Made by a program: the position numbers and the translations under genes. This document shows positions 25,533 to 32,908 of a DNA stretch of 44,304 nt, one piece after another (position 1 is the stretch's first letter; each line of letters opens with the position of its first letter). The DNA is from an uncultured bacterium (GTDB lineage: Bacteria > Planctomycetota > Phycisphaerae > Phycisphaerales > SM1A02): assembly GCA_903911205.1 (NCBI GenBank), contig CAIWCL010000365.1, positions 1 to 44,304 of the forward strand. The letters are read 5' to 3'. The notes under the pieces are model-generated. The model saw nothing but the letters and a program-made list of their open reading frames with translations. It searched no databases and was not told where the DNA came from.

Positions 25533-28500
25533 GCACGGTTGCGGAGTCTGCTCCATCGAACCACGGCCCCATCGGCCCGCACGCTGCCATCATCGACGGT
25601 CATGCGCAGTTCTTTCGGGCCTATTACGCCATCCGCGGCGGACTCTCGAGTAGCGTCACGGGCGAACCGACGAACCTCGTCTTCGGCTTCCTTTCCATGC
25701 TCTTCTCGTACATTCGTGCGCAGAAGCCGACGGAACTCGTTGTCGTCATCGATGCGGCGGGAGACACCGAGACCTTTCGATCCGCGTTGTACCCGGAGTA
25801 CAAGGCCCATCGCGATCCCGCGCCAGAAGACTTTCACCCGCAAGTCGAGCGCTGTCTCGAAGCGCTTCGTCTGATGGGAATCCCAGTACTTGCAATCGAG
25901 GGCGTGGAGGCCGACGACGTCATCGCGACGGTCGTTCGCCGGGTGCGTCGCGCGCATCCGGAGTTGCGTCTCCGCATGTTGAGTCGCGATAAGGATCTCG
26001 CGCAACTCGTCGACAAGCGTGTCACACTCTTCGATCCACAGAAGGGTGGCGATATTGGACTCGAGCAACTCTTCGATTCGAAGGGTGTGCGACCGGATCA
26101 AGTCATCGATCTTCTCGCGTTGATGGGCGACACGGCAGACAACGTCCCGGGTGTTCCTGGGGTAGGTCCGAAGACCGCGGCGGCACTGCTCGCTGAGTAC
26201 GGCTCGATTGAGGGGATTTACGACAATCTCTCGAAGATCAAGGGAAAGCGTGGCGAAGCGTTGGCGGCGAGTCGTGACCTCGTCGCGCTCTCACGTCGAC
26301 TCGTGACGCTCAAGGACGATTGTGAGATCCCTTTCGAGGACGCCTCCGCACAGTTTGATCGCAAACGCTGCGATCTTTCGCGGTTACTCGAACTCTTGCG
26401 CGTCCTCGGATTTCACCGGCTGCAGAGTGAAGCGAAGGAGATCTTTGGCGGCGACAGCGTTCCGCAAAGTTCGACCGACAGCGAACCCGAAGGGACTGCA
26501 CGCGGCGAGGCGGGCAAGAGGGGCCGCAAGAACGCAGCCGCCGCTGATCACTCGGACGCGGGGCTGTTTGCGCCTGGATTCGGTTCCACGAGTACTTCAC
26601 ACTCGAAGGATGGCATCGATGGGGGCGCGCCGTTGAATGCAGCCCGACCGGCATCTCATGAAGCCGCGATGTTCGGAACGCTGTTCGACGCGGTCGCGGC
26701 GAGTGTCGGCCCGCCGGTTTCTGCGCGAGCAATGACGGTTCATGTGGTGCGTACCCAGGCGGAACTCACCTCGCTCGCGACGCAACTCCGAGCATCCGGT
26801 CGATTCGCATTCGATACGGAAACGGACTCACTCATATTGCCAATCGCTCGGCTTGTTGGGTTGAGTTTCGCAATCGTCGAGGGCGAAGCGTGGTATGTGC
26901 CAGTTCGATCGCCGGAGCCGTCGTCACACCTCGACACAGCACAAGTGCTTACCGAACTCGGCCCGATCCTGGCTGACGCGAAACTGGCGAAGGTTGGTCA
27001 CAACCTGAAGTACGACCACGCTGTGCTCGCAAATCACGGTGTTGCTCTTCACGGAATCGTCGGCGATTCGATGATCGCGAGTTATCTCGCCGACCCAACG
27101 CGTCCGTCGCACGGACTTGATGCCACCAGTGAACACGTACTCGGGGTGCGGCCAATTCCGATTGAGTCGGTGCTTGGCCCTCGTGGCCCGGCGCAGCGCC
27201 GTTTCGATGAGGCACCTCTTGAAACTGCTGCACCATACGCCGCGGAAGATGCGGAGATCGCGCTGGCGCTTTCTCTCCGTCTTGAAGAGGGGCTTGAGAC
27301 TCGCGGTCAGCGGAAGGTTTACGACGACATTGAGGTTCCGCTCATTCCGGTTCTTGCTCGCATGGAACGGGCGGGGATCCGTATTGATCGCGACGAGCTT
27401 GCGACACAGCGAAGGTCACTCGAAGTTCGATTGTCGAAACTCCGCGACGAGATCGCCGCGGGGGCGCCTTGGGAGTTCAATCCCGACAGCCCGAAACAAC
27501 TCTCGCAGATCCTCTTCAACGCACCGGACGCAACACCGCCGGGCCTCGGGCTTCGGATCGTGAAGCGAACGACGACAGGCGCGAGTACCGACAGCGAAGT
27601 GCTTGAAAAACTTGCAGAAGACCCCGCGTGCCAATCACAACTCCCCGAGCAGATTCTTGAGTATCGCCAGTTCGCGAAGCTCGTCGGCACGTATCTCAAG
27701 GCGCTTGATGCGGCGGTACTGCCCGAAACGGGGCGCATTCACTGTTCGTTCCATCAAACAGGAACTGCCACCGGCCGACTTTCGTCGAGCGAACCGAACC
27801 TGCAGAACATTCCGATTCGCAGTGAGGTTGGAGCGGCAATCCGTCGCGCGTTCGTGGCGAGCGAAGGCATGACATTCGTAAGCGCCGACTACTCGCAGAT
27901 CGAGCTTCGGTTTCTCGCGCACTTTTCTGAAGATCCCGGTCTTTGCGAGGCATTCGCGCGGGGGGAGGACATTCACCGCGCGGTCGCCGCGCAGGTCTTT
28001 GGTGTTCCGCTCGATCAGGTCGATGACGCGCAGCGGTCGGCCGCGAAGATGGTGAACTTTGGAATCGTCTACGGCATCACGGCATCGGGTCTCGCCCGGC
28101 GTCTCGGACCCGGTTGGACGGTCGCGCGGGCGAAGGAGATCATCGAGAGCTATCGCGCCCGATTCCGAGGAATTGACGCGTTCCTCGACCGGTGTGTGGA
28201 GGACGCCAAACGGACGGGACATGCGACCACGATTGCCGGCCGCTGGCGGCCAATCCCGCAGATTACGTCGCGAAACCCGGCGGAGCGTGCCTTCGGCGAA
28301 CGGATCGCCGTCAATACAGTCGTTCAGGGCTCCGCGGCCGACCTCATCAAACTGGCCATGGTCGAGCTCGATGCGGCGCTGGGGGTGCGCTTTCCGCAGT
28401 CGCGATTGCTCCTCCAGATCCATGACGAATTGCTCGTAGAGGCGCCCATTGCCAACGCACAGGCGGTCTCCGACCTCCTCTCGGCAACCATGCGGGGTGC

Positions 28501-28564
28501 CATGTGTCTGAAGGTGCCGCTCGAGGTATCGGCCGCCATCGGGCCCCGTTGGTCTGACGTGTGA
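25529..28564 (+). CDS. polA: DNA polymerase I with both exonuclease domains
   Basis: 1011 residues, longer than E. coli PolA (928). The 5'-3' exonuclease domain occupies about 1-300 (IDGHAQFFRAYYAIRG, EGVEADDVIATVV, LMGDTADNVPGVPGVGPKTA). A low-complexity Ser/Ala/Gly linker of about 90 residues follows. The 3'-5' proofreading domain keeps its acidic residues (FDTETD near 429, GHNLKYDH, YAAEDAE), so proofreading is probably active. Polymerase motifs A (SADYSQIELR, near 788), B (KMVNFGIVYGI) and C (QIHDELLVE, near 965) are intact. It fills gaps in repair and removes primers. The GTG start overlaps the GlmU-like stop, an unusual pairing that suggests translational coupling. Confidence 0.98.
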   Translation: MSTVAESAPSNHGPIGPHAAIIDGHAQFFRAYYAIRGGLSSSVTGEPTNLVFGFLSMLFSYIRAQKPTELVVVIDAAGDTETFRSALYPEYKAHRDPAPEDFHPQVERCLEALRLMGIPVLAIEGVEADDVIATVVRRVRRAHPELRLRMLSRDKDLAQLVDKRVTLFDPQKGGDIGLEQLFDSKGVRPDQVIDLLALMGDTADNVPGVPGVGPKTAAALLAEYGSIEGIYDNLSKIKGKRGEALAASRDLVALSRRLVTLKDDCEIPFEDASAQFDRKRCDLSRLLELLRVLGFHRLQSEAKEIFGGDSVPQSSTDSEPEGTARGEAGKRGRKNAAAADHSDAGLFAPGFGSTSTSHSKDGIDGGAPLNAARPASHEAAMFGTLFDAVAASVGPPVSARAMTVHVVRTQAELTSLATQLRASGRFAFDTETDSLILPIARLVGLSFAIVEGEAWYVPVRSPEPSSHLDTAQVLTELGPILADAKLAKVGHNLKYDHAVLANHGVALHGIVGDSMIASYLADPTRPSHGLDATSEHVLGVRPIPIESVLGPRGPAQRRFDEAPLETAAPYAAEDAEIALALSLRLEEGLETRGQRKVYDDIEVPLIPVLARMERAGIRIDRDELATQRRSLEVRLSKLRDEIAAGAPWEFNPDSPKQLSQILFNAPDATPPGLGLRIVKRTTTGASTDSEVLEKLAEDPACQSQLPEQILEYRQFAKLVGTYLKALDAAVLPETGRIHCSFHQTGTATGRLSSSEPNLQNIPIRSEVGAAIRRAFVASEGMTFVSADYSQIELRFLAHFSEDPGLCEAFARGEDIHRAVAAQVFGVPLDQVDDAQRSAAKMVNFGIVYGITASGLARRLGPGWTVARAKEIIESYRARFRGIDAFLDRCVEDAKRTGHATTIAGRWRPIPQITSRNPAERAFGERIAVNTVVQGSAADLIKLAMVELDAALGVRFPQSRLLLQIHDELLVEAPIANAQAVSDLLSATMRGAMCLKVPLEVSAAIGPRWSDV

Positions 28565-28720
28565 TTGCCAGGCCCGGGATGGCGTGACCTAGCCCGACCT
28601 GCGGCCGACGAAGGCAAGGCGGATCAAGCGTCGACGCTCGCCTCAGCGCTCCGGCTGGCCTCAGAGCCGTCACCGCCGGCGCAAAGCAGGCGCTCGTTCC
28701 TTTCCGAGGCCGCTATGGCC

Positions 28721-28748
28721 TTGACGGCATCAAGAGATCTGCTACTCT
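28721..28748 (+). promoter_or_regulatory. Promoter of tRNA-Asp
   Basis: TTGACG (28721-28726), a 16-nt spacer and TACTCT (28743-28748) lie 33 nt before the mature 5' end of the tRNA. Five of six -35 bases and three of six -10 bases match the consensus. Confidence 0.45.
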
Positions 28749-28780
28749 CTCCATCCCTCGCGGGTGACCGCGAAGGTGTT

Positions 28781-28854
28781 GGGGCGGTAGCTCAATTGGT
28801 TAGAGTACCGGCTTGTCACGCCGGTGGTTGCGGGTTCGATTCCCGTCCGCCTCG
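28781..28854 (+). tRNA. tRNA-Asp (anticodon GTC)
   Basis: A full cloverleaf is visible. The acceptor stem GGGGCGG pairs with CCGCCTC (one G-U pair), the anticodon stem-loop is CCGGC-TTGTCAC-GCCGG with anticodon GTC, and the T-arm loop is TTCGATT. The discriminator base is G, as expected for Asp. The CCA end is not encoded. It stands alone with its own promoter and terminator. Confidence 0.97.
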
Positions 28855-28869
28855 CCTCCGAATCGCGAA

Positions 28870-28897
28870 CCCCTCGGCCGAATTGCCGAGGGGTTTT
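28870..28897 (+). terminator. Intrinsic terminator of tRNA-Asp
   Basis: A perfect 9-bp stem (CCCCTCGGC at 28870-28878 with GCCGAGGGG at 28885-28893) and a 6-nt loop are followed by TTTT. It begins 15 nt after the tRNA. Confidence 0.9.
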
Positions 28898-28903
28898 GCA
28901 TTC

Positions 28904-28958
28904 ACGGGTCCTCTACGGGTCCTCTACGGGTCCTCTACGGGTCATTTACGGGTTGCGC
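28904..28958. repeat. 11-bp tandem repeat after the tRNA terminator
   Basis: ACGGGTCCTCT is repeated exactly at 28904, 28915 and 28926, followed by ACGGGTCATTT (28937) and ACGGGTTGCGC (28948). There is no spacer between copies. Confidence 0.93.
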
Positions 28959-28974
28959 AGGGCCGGGTCGCAAA

Positions 28975-29085
28975 GGGACACGTCGCACGGGGACACGTCG
29001 CACGGGGATACGTCGCACGGGGATACGTCGCACGGGGGTAAGTCGTGCAGGGGTAAGTCGTGCAGGGACCGGTCGTGCATGCGTG
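28975..29085. repeat. 15-bp tandem repeat, about seven copies, downstream of the thioredoxin-like gene
   Basis: GGGACACGTCGCACG occurs at 28975 and 28990, GGGATACGTCGCACG at 29005 and 29020, then diverged GGGTAAGTCGTGCAG-type copies run to about 29085. The array ends some 10 bp from the stop codon of the minus-strand gene at 29094, so it lies in that gene's 3' region. It is a different repeat from the 11-bp array next to it. Confidence 0.93.
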
Positions 29086-29093
29086 ACCCCTCG

Positions 29094-29645
29094 TCATGAC
29101 TTCCATTTGATGCTGCAGCCGACGGATGGCGTTTGATGATCAAGCGGCGGACCTCCTGCAAGGAGCTGATCGAGTGCACGACGCAGGTCGCGCCCGGTGA
29201 CAGGAATGTCCGATTTCGGTCGACTGTCATCGAGTTGTCCTCGGTACACCAGGCGATGGTCGCGATCGAAGAGATAGATGTCCGGCGTGCACTGCGCATC
29301 GAACCGCTGAGCGACCTCTTGTGTTTCATCAAAGAGGTACGGGAAGAGATAGCCCGCATCGCATGCTTCGGACGCCATCCGGTCTGGGGCGTCGTCTGGG
29401 TACATCACTGGATCGTTTGAACTGATTGCAGCGATCGCGACTCCCTGCGGGATGTATGCACGGCCGATCGCTGCCAATGCATGCCGAATGTGCTTCACAA
29501 AAGGGCAGTGGTTACAGATGAAGAGCACAAGAATCGGCCTTCCAATCGCATCTCGATCGCTCATGCGGAAACCGCGCGGATCGGCGAGGTCAAAGTGGGG
29601 GCAAGGCGTACCAATCTCGGTGCGAGTACTTTGAAGCGGAGGCAT
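29094..29645 (-). CDS. Thioredoxin-like (redoxin) family protein
   Basis: 183 residues. The sequence shows PCPHFDLADPRGF, FICNHCPFVKHI (Cys44/Cys47, a CNHC redox pair), AISSNDPVMYPDDAPD, the cis-Pro region QCTPDIYLFD and the family-typical end SVGCSIKWKS. No signal peptide is seen, so it is probably cytoplasmic. Family members are annotated as thioredoxin or alkyl hydroperoxide reductase/TSA type; the physiological partner is unknown. The ATG at 29645 is preceded by TACGAT at 7 nt (minus strand) and has no Shine-Dalgarno. An in-frame extension to 29735 was rejected. Confidence 0.88.
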   Translation of the reverse strand: MPPLQSTRTEIGTPCPHFDLADPRGFRMSDRDAIGRPILVLFICNHCPFVKHIRHALAAIGRAYIPQGVAIAAISSNDPVMYPDDAPDRMASEACDAGYLFPYLFDETQEVAQRFDAQCTPDIYLFDRDHRLVYRGQLDDSRPKSDIPVTGRDLRRALDQLLAGGPPLDHQTPSVGCSIKWKS

Positions 29646-29652
29646 GGTGGGT

Positions 29653-29658
29653 ATCGTA
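29653..29658 (-). promoter_or_regulatory. -10-like TACGAT 7 nt before the redoxin ATG, overlapping a plus-strand TATCGT
   Basis: The stretch GTATCGTAC contains minus-strand TACGAT (29658-29653) and plus-strand TATCGT (29652-29657). One short site could therefore serve both divergent genes. Confidence 0.35.
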
Positions 29659-29718
29659 CGGCGGGTAGGCGCGCGTCGAAAAGGTGCGTCAGGACCGGCA
29701 AGGAGCTTGAGCTTCCAC

Positions 29719-30057
29719 GTGGCACGACGTCGCACATCTGAGGAAGACGAATGGAGTCCCGACGATGATCGCGATTCGGATTTGTCTCGTGGTGATGCCG
29801 CATTCGGTGACGACGACGAGCATGACGCTCATGATCGCGCTCGATTCGAGTCTGAAACCGCATTTTGCCCAGAGTGCGGCGCGGAGATTTACGACGCGGC
29901 CGACGTCTGTCCAAAGTGCTTCACGTGGATCGACGGCGACACGTTGCGGCGCCCTTCATCCCAACGCCGTCGAACCTTTCGGCACGCAGTCGTGTGGATT
30001 CTCATCGGGACATTCCTTGCAGGTGCAGGTGCATTGAGCCTGTTGCGGGTGCTTTGA
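29719..30057 (+). CDS. Zinc-ribbon protein with C-terminal membrane anchor
   Basis: About 112 residues if the GTG at 29719 is used (AGGAG at 29701-29705 is 13 nt upstream); an in-frame ATG at 29644 would overlap the start codon of the divergent gene and is less likely. An acidic, Asp-rich segment (DDDRDSDLSRGDAAFGDDDEHD) is followed by a rubredoxin-like zinc ribbon with two Cys pairs (FCPECGAEIYD, VCPKCFTWID) and a single C-terminal helix (WILIGTFLAGAGALSLL), so the ribbon faces the cytoplasm as a tail-anchored protein. The function is unknown. The last codons lie inside a 20-bp duplication that spans the stop. Confidence 0.72.
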   Translation: MARRRTSEEDEWSPDDDRDSDLSRGDAAFGDDDEHDAHDRARFESETAFCPECGAEIYDAADVCPKCFTWIDGDTLRRPSSQRRRTFRHAVVWILIGTFLAGAGALSLLRVL

Positions 30058-30073
30058 GCCTCTTGCGGATGTT
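30034..30073. repeat. 20-bp tandem duplication spanning the zinc-ribbon stop codon
   Basis: TTGAGCCTGTTGCGGGTGCT (30034-30053) is followed by TTGAGCCTCTTGCGGATGTT (30054-30073). The second copy supplies the TGA stop at 30055-30057. Confidence 0.8.
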
Positions 30074-30138
30074 GTGAGAATCCCGCATTGCAACGTGTGT
30101 ACGCACGCGGAAGCACTCCCGAAGGCAGTAACGAGGGG

Positions 30139-30168
30139 GAAAGAAAGAAGGCCCGCGACGTGCGGGCC
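30139..30168 (-). terminator. Intrinsic terminator of the sigma factor gene
   Basis: On the minus strand, GGCCCGC, a 5-nt loop (ACGTC) and GCGGGCC are followed by TTCTTTCTTT. It lies 87 bp after the sigma factor stop. Confidence 0.7.
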
Positions 30169-30254
30169 CTCGAATCGTGTTTGATCGAGTTCTCAAGATG
30201 ACGCGCGCAATGCACGAGTTTGCCACTGCGCGATGTCTCGACCAATATCGATCA

Positions 30255-30950
30255 TTAGGCGACATCATCTGCGCGGGCACGCCAACGGTCTGCTGCGCGA
30301 ATCCGACTCGTTTCGCCGGCTGGAGAGGGCATCGTGTCCCTCGCGAAGTCGCTTGAGGTCTCGATGCGCATGCCGCGCCGCGGAAGACGACGCGAACTCG
30401 TCGGTTCCACTTCCTCGACCGGCATGGTGGTGCCTTCGCCTGCATCTTCGATGTACTTGCGCAACTTCACGATGCCGCGGTGCTTCCAGTTATTAATCGT
30501 GGTGACCGAAACCCCAAGCGCTTCCGCGGCGTGTTGGTAACTCTTCCCTTCGCAGACGATGAGGCGGATCGCGTCCTGTTCATCCCGGGTGAGAAGACCA
30601 AGCGCTGTCTCAAGAATCCCATCGCTCACCGTTTCGTCGTCCTTGTGTCGCTTCACAGGTCCGATCTCAGGATCCCCGTCACGTCGCACGCGCTCCTCGA
30701 GGAGTTCCCGAAGTCGCGCCGCGCGGGAGAAGCGCCGTCGTAGCAGGTTGTGCGCAATCTTGAGCAGGTAACTGATCGAGATCTCAAGCCGCTCAAGTTC
30801 AGGATGCTGCATGAGTCGGAGGAAAACTTCCTGAGCCAGATCTTCAGAGATATCTGGAGTTGTCGACTTCCGCAGGAAGGCGTACACGCGCTCGTAGTAG
30901 TGATCGAAGAGATCAAGCACGAGCGTCGAGCGTTGCTGCGTTACCACCAT
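30255..30950 (-). CDS. ECF-type RNA polymerase sigma factor with C-terminal tail
   Basis: 231 residues from the ATG at 30950, which has GAGGA 8 nt upstream; a longer frame to 31139 covers the intergenic region and was rejected. Region 2 is visible as YYERVYAFLR...ISEDLAQEVFLRLMQHPE and SYLLKIAHNLLRRRF; region 4 as LLTRDEQDAIRLIVCEGKSYQHAAEALGVSVTTINNWKHRGIVKLR. It would direct RNA polymerase to a set of special promoters. A tail of about 60 Arg/Ser-rich residues follows region 4 and is not part of the core fold. No anti-sigma gene is adjacent. It diverges from a LuxR-type response regulator across 231 bp that contains two inverted repeats. Confidence 0.9.
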   Translation of the reverse strand: MVVTQQRSTLVLDLFDHYYERVYAFLRKSTTPDISEDLAQEVFLRLMQHPELERLEISISYLLKIAHNLLRRRFSRAARLRELLEERVRRDGDPEIGPVKRHKDDETVSDGILETALGLLTRDEQDAIRLIVCEGKSYQHAAEALGVSVTTINNWKHRGIVKLRKYIEDAGEGTTMPVEEVEPTSSRRLPRRGMRIETSSDFARDTMPSPAGETSRIRAADRWRARADDVA

Positions 30951-31000
30951 GTTGGTGTCCTCAGGTCTAGAGGGCCAAAGCCCTGAACACGAATCGTCAG

Positions 31001-31024
31001 CTGCAGGAACCGCCCGTCCTGCAG
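31001..31024. promoter_or_regulatory. Inverted repeat in the sigma factor/response regulator intergenic region
   Basis: CTGCAGG (31001-31007) and CCTGCAG (31018-31024) form 7-bp arms around 10 nt. It lies 51 bp upstream of the sigma factor start and could be an operator. Confidence 0.35.
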
Positions 31025-31134
31025 TCGGCACGATGAAGATACGGACGAAAGGAAATCCTTCCATCAGGCAGGCTCCCCAAAGAGCGATGCCGACTCTTGG
31101 CGGCTTGTCACGACACCCGATCAACGGCACCGAA

Positions 31135-31161
31135 CCCATCGTCGGTTTTTCGTCCGATGGG
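31135..31161. promoter_or_regulatory. Inverted repeat just upstream of the response regulator ribosome site
   Basis: CCCATCG (31135-31141) and CGATGGG (31155-31161) flank a 13-nt T-rich centre. The right arm ends 7 nt before the AAGGAG of the response regulator, so it could be an operator or an RNA hairpin near the ribosome site. Confidence 0.35.
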
Positions 31162-31181
31162 CGGTTTCAAGGAGTATTCCC

Positions 31182-31895
31182 GTGACGCAGTTCGCACAAG
31201 GAAATGGCTTCCGTTATGCTGAATTCCCGCACATGACCGCACCCAAAACCATCACTGTCCTCGTTGTCGATGATCACGCGCTGATTCGCGCGGCACTCGT
31301 CTCTGTGCTCGAAGACACCAGTGACATCAAAGTCATTGCAGAAGCGTCGAATGGGGCAGACGCCGTAGAGCTCGCGCACAAGCTTTCACCGAATGTCGTG
31401 CTTCTCGACGTCGACATGCCTGGGGTGGATGCCTTCCACGCGGCATCGCACATCCTCCAATTGCGTCCGAATACGGCAATCATGTTCCTTACGGCAACGG
31501 ATTCGGATCGAGCGATTGGTCAGGCCTTGAAGGCGGGGGCCCTCGGCTACGTCGTCAAGAGTGATGATCCGAGTGGAATTCCGACGGGCGTGCGTACGGT
31601 TGCGCGCGGTGAACAGTACTTCTCACCTCGCGCAGCAGAACGTGTGCGAGGCAACGCCGCGGAAATGCGAAAGCGCAAAGTCACTGGAACGCGCGGTGAG
31701 GCACTCAGTGATCGCGAAATCGAAGTGCTCCGATACGTCGGCCGAGGTTTTGCGAAGAAGCAGATCGCAGAGATGCTTGGAATCTCGGTCAAGACCGTTG
31801 ATAAACACGTGACGAGCGTGATGGAGAAACTTGATATCCACGACCGTGTGGAACTTGCGCTCTATGCCGTGCGCGAGGGATTCATCAGCGCTTGA
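31182..31895 (+). CDS. LuxR/NarL-family response regulator
   Basis: 237 residues from the GTG at 31182, which has AAGGAG 7 nt upstream. The ATG at 31233 (MTAPKTITVLVVDDH) is a real alternative, with TTCGCA-18-TATGCT in front of it. The receiver shows VVDDH, phospho-acceptor Asp76 in VVLLDVDMPG, the conserved Thr in MFLTATDSD and VVKSDD. The C-terminal LuxR helix-turn-helix is LSDREIEVLRYVGRGFAKKQIAEMLGISVKTVDKHVTSVMEKL. A partner kinase is not adjacent. It is divergent from the sigma factor gene, so the two may share control. The stop is followed by 12- and 11-bp tandem repeats. Confidence 0.93.
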   Translation: MTQFAQGNGFRYAEFPHMTAPKTITVLVVDDHALIRAALVSVLEDTSDIKVIAEASNGADAVELAHKLSPNVVLLDVDMPGVDAFHAASHILQLRPNTAIMFLTATDSDRAIGQALKAGALGYVVKSDDPSGIPTGVRTVARGEQYFSPRAAERVRGNAAEMRKRKVTGTRGEALSDREIEVLRYVGRGFAKKQIAEMLGISVKTVDKHVTSVMEKLDIHDRVELALYAVREGFISA

Positions 31896-31920
31896 TGTAT
31901 CTCTCGACGTATCCCTCGAC

Positions 31921-31964
31921 GTCTCCATCGTGTCTCCATCGTGTCTCCATCGTGTCTTCATCGA
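31921..31964. repeat. 11-bp tandem repeat between the response regulator and pseudouridine synthase genes
   Basis: GTCTCCATCGT occurs exactly at 31921, 31932 and 31943, then GTCTTCATCGA at 31954. A shorter duplication of a 12-bp unit ending CTCGAC precedes it from about 31898. The array abuts the proposed ATG at 31964. Confidence 0.92.
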
Positions 31965-32908
31965 TGAGTTTTTCGATGTGCCGCCCTGCACCAGACCCGC
32001 GCCCTGACTCCGATGATCGCGGCTCGTCTGCAGCGAGCATCGGAATGCTCCCCGTCCTTTGGCGGGGCGACCGTGAGGTTGCGATCTATAAGCCCGCAGG
32101 GCTCTCAAGCGAACGGCCCACGCGAGAATCGTCGGGGGATTCGTCGGGAGTTTCGTTTGGGGTTTCGTCGAAATCATCTCCAACAGGTAACCGCGCCGCG
32201 CTGTTCGACTCTGCGCTCGAGCGAGCGAAATCCCAGTTTGGATGGCCGGAGGCGCGACTTCCGCATCGCCTCGATCGCCCGACGTCCGGCATCTTGATGA
32301 TTGCTGCAGACAGTTCTCGCGCTGCGGATCACGCGCGAGAGATCCGCGAGAAAACGTGGACCAAGTACTACATTGCCCGAGTCGATCATCAGACGAGCTC
32401 GGGCGAGGCGAGCGCCCTGATTGGTAGGCACAAGGCCTACGTGCGTCGCGAAGGTCGATTCGCACGCTGCGTTCGTTCTGGCGGTGATCCGGCATCACTT
32501 GAAATTCTGGCGGTGGCGCAGCCGGGGGATGACCCGCGTACGGCACACGTCCTTCTTCGCCTCGAAACCGGGCGATTCCATCAGATCCGAGTGATGCTTG
32601 CGCATCTCGGCTTTCCACTCGTCGGAGATCTGGACTACGGCGGGCGTCGTTGGGGCGGCCGGCGTATCGATCGATCGCCGTCCGGACTTGAACCAGCTTC
32701 TCAACCTTCTTTGGGCTTGAAGTCGCCGCATTCAGAAGGTGGCGGCCTCGAACTCATCGCCGTTGGGCTTCGACTTGACCGACATGAAGGTGTGACAGTG
32801 ATCACCGTGCCGCTTGAGTCGGCGCTTGGAAGTCGAACGCTGTCAGAATCGATCGTTCAGAAGTTCGCAATCGCGCTCTCAACTCCGGCGAGCGCATCGC
32901 CCCGTTGA
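31964..32908 (+). CDS. RluA-type RNA pseudouridine synthase
   Basis: 314 residues from the ATG at 31964; a longer frame to 31892 only adds translated tandem repeats. Family motifs are clear: VAIYKPAGL, the catalytic motif LPHRLDRPTSGILMIA (Asp104), TWTKYYIARV and ETGRFHQIRVMLAHLGFPLVGDLDYGG. The enzyme isomerises uridine to pseudouridine in rRNA or tRNA; the target site cannot be read from sequence. There is no S4 domain. Between YKPAGL and the catalytic motif sits a Ser/Gly-rich insertion (about 52-75) encoded by a degenerate 12-bp tandem repeat. The 3' end overlaps the convergent lipoprotein gene by 52 bp. Confidence 0.88.
   Translation: MSFSMCRPAPDPRPDSDDRGSSAASIGMLPVLWRGDREVAIYKPAGLSSERPTRESSGDSSGVSFGVSSKSSPTGNRAALFDSALERAKSQFGWPEARLPHRLDRPTSGILMIAADSSRAADHAREIREKTWTKYYIARVDHQTSSGEASALIGRHKAYVRREGRFARCVRSGGDPASLEILAVAQPGDDPRTAHVLLRLETGRFHQIRVMLAHLGFPLVGDLDYGGRRWGGRRIDRSPSGLEPASQPSLGLKSPHSEGGGLELIAVGLRLDRHEGVTVITVPLESALGSRTLSESIVQKFAIALSTPASASPR
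32129..32176. repeat. Degenerate 12-bp in-frame tandem repeat in the pseudouridine synthase gene
   Basis: GAATCGTCGGGG, GATTCGTCGGGA, GTTTCGTTTGGG and GTTTCGTCGAAA follow one another, coding for a Ser/Gly-rich insertion. Confidence 0.6.

Noticed and set aside
28904-29085. CRISPR array
   Set aside because: The 11- and 15-bp units are directly adjacent with no spacers, and no cas genes are present. These are simple tandem repeats.
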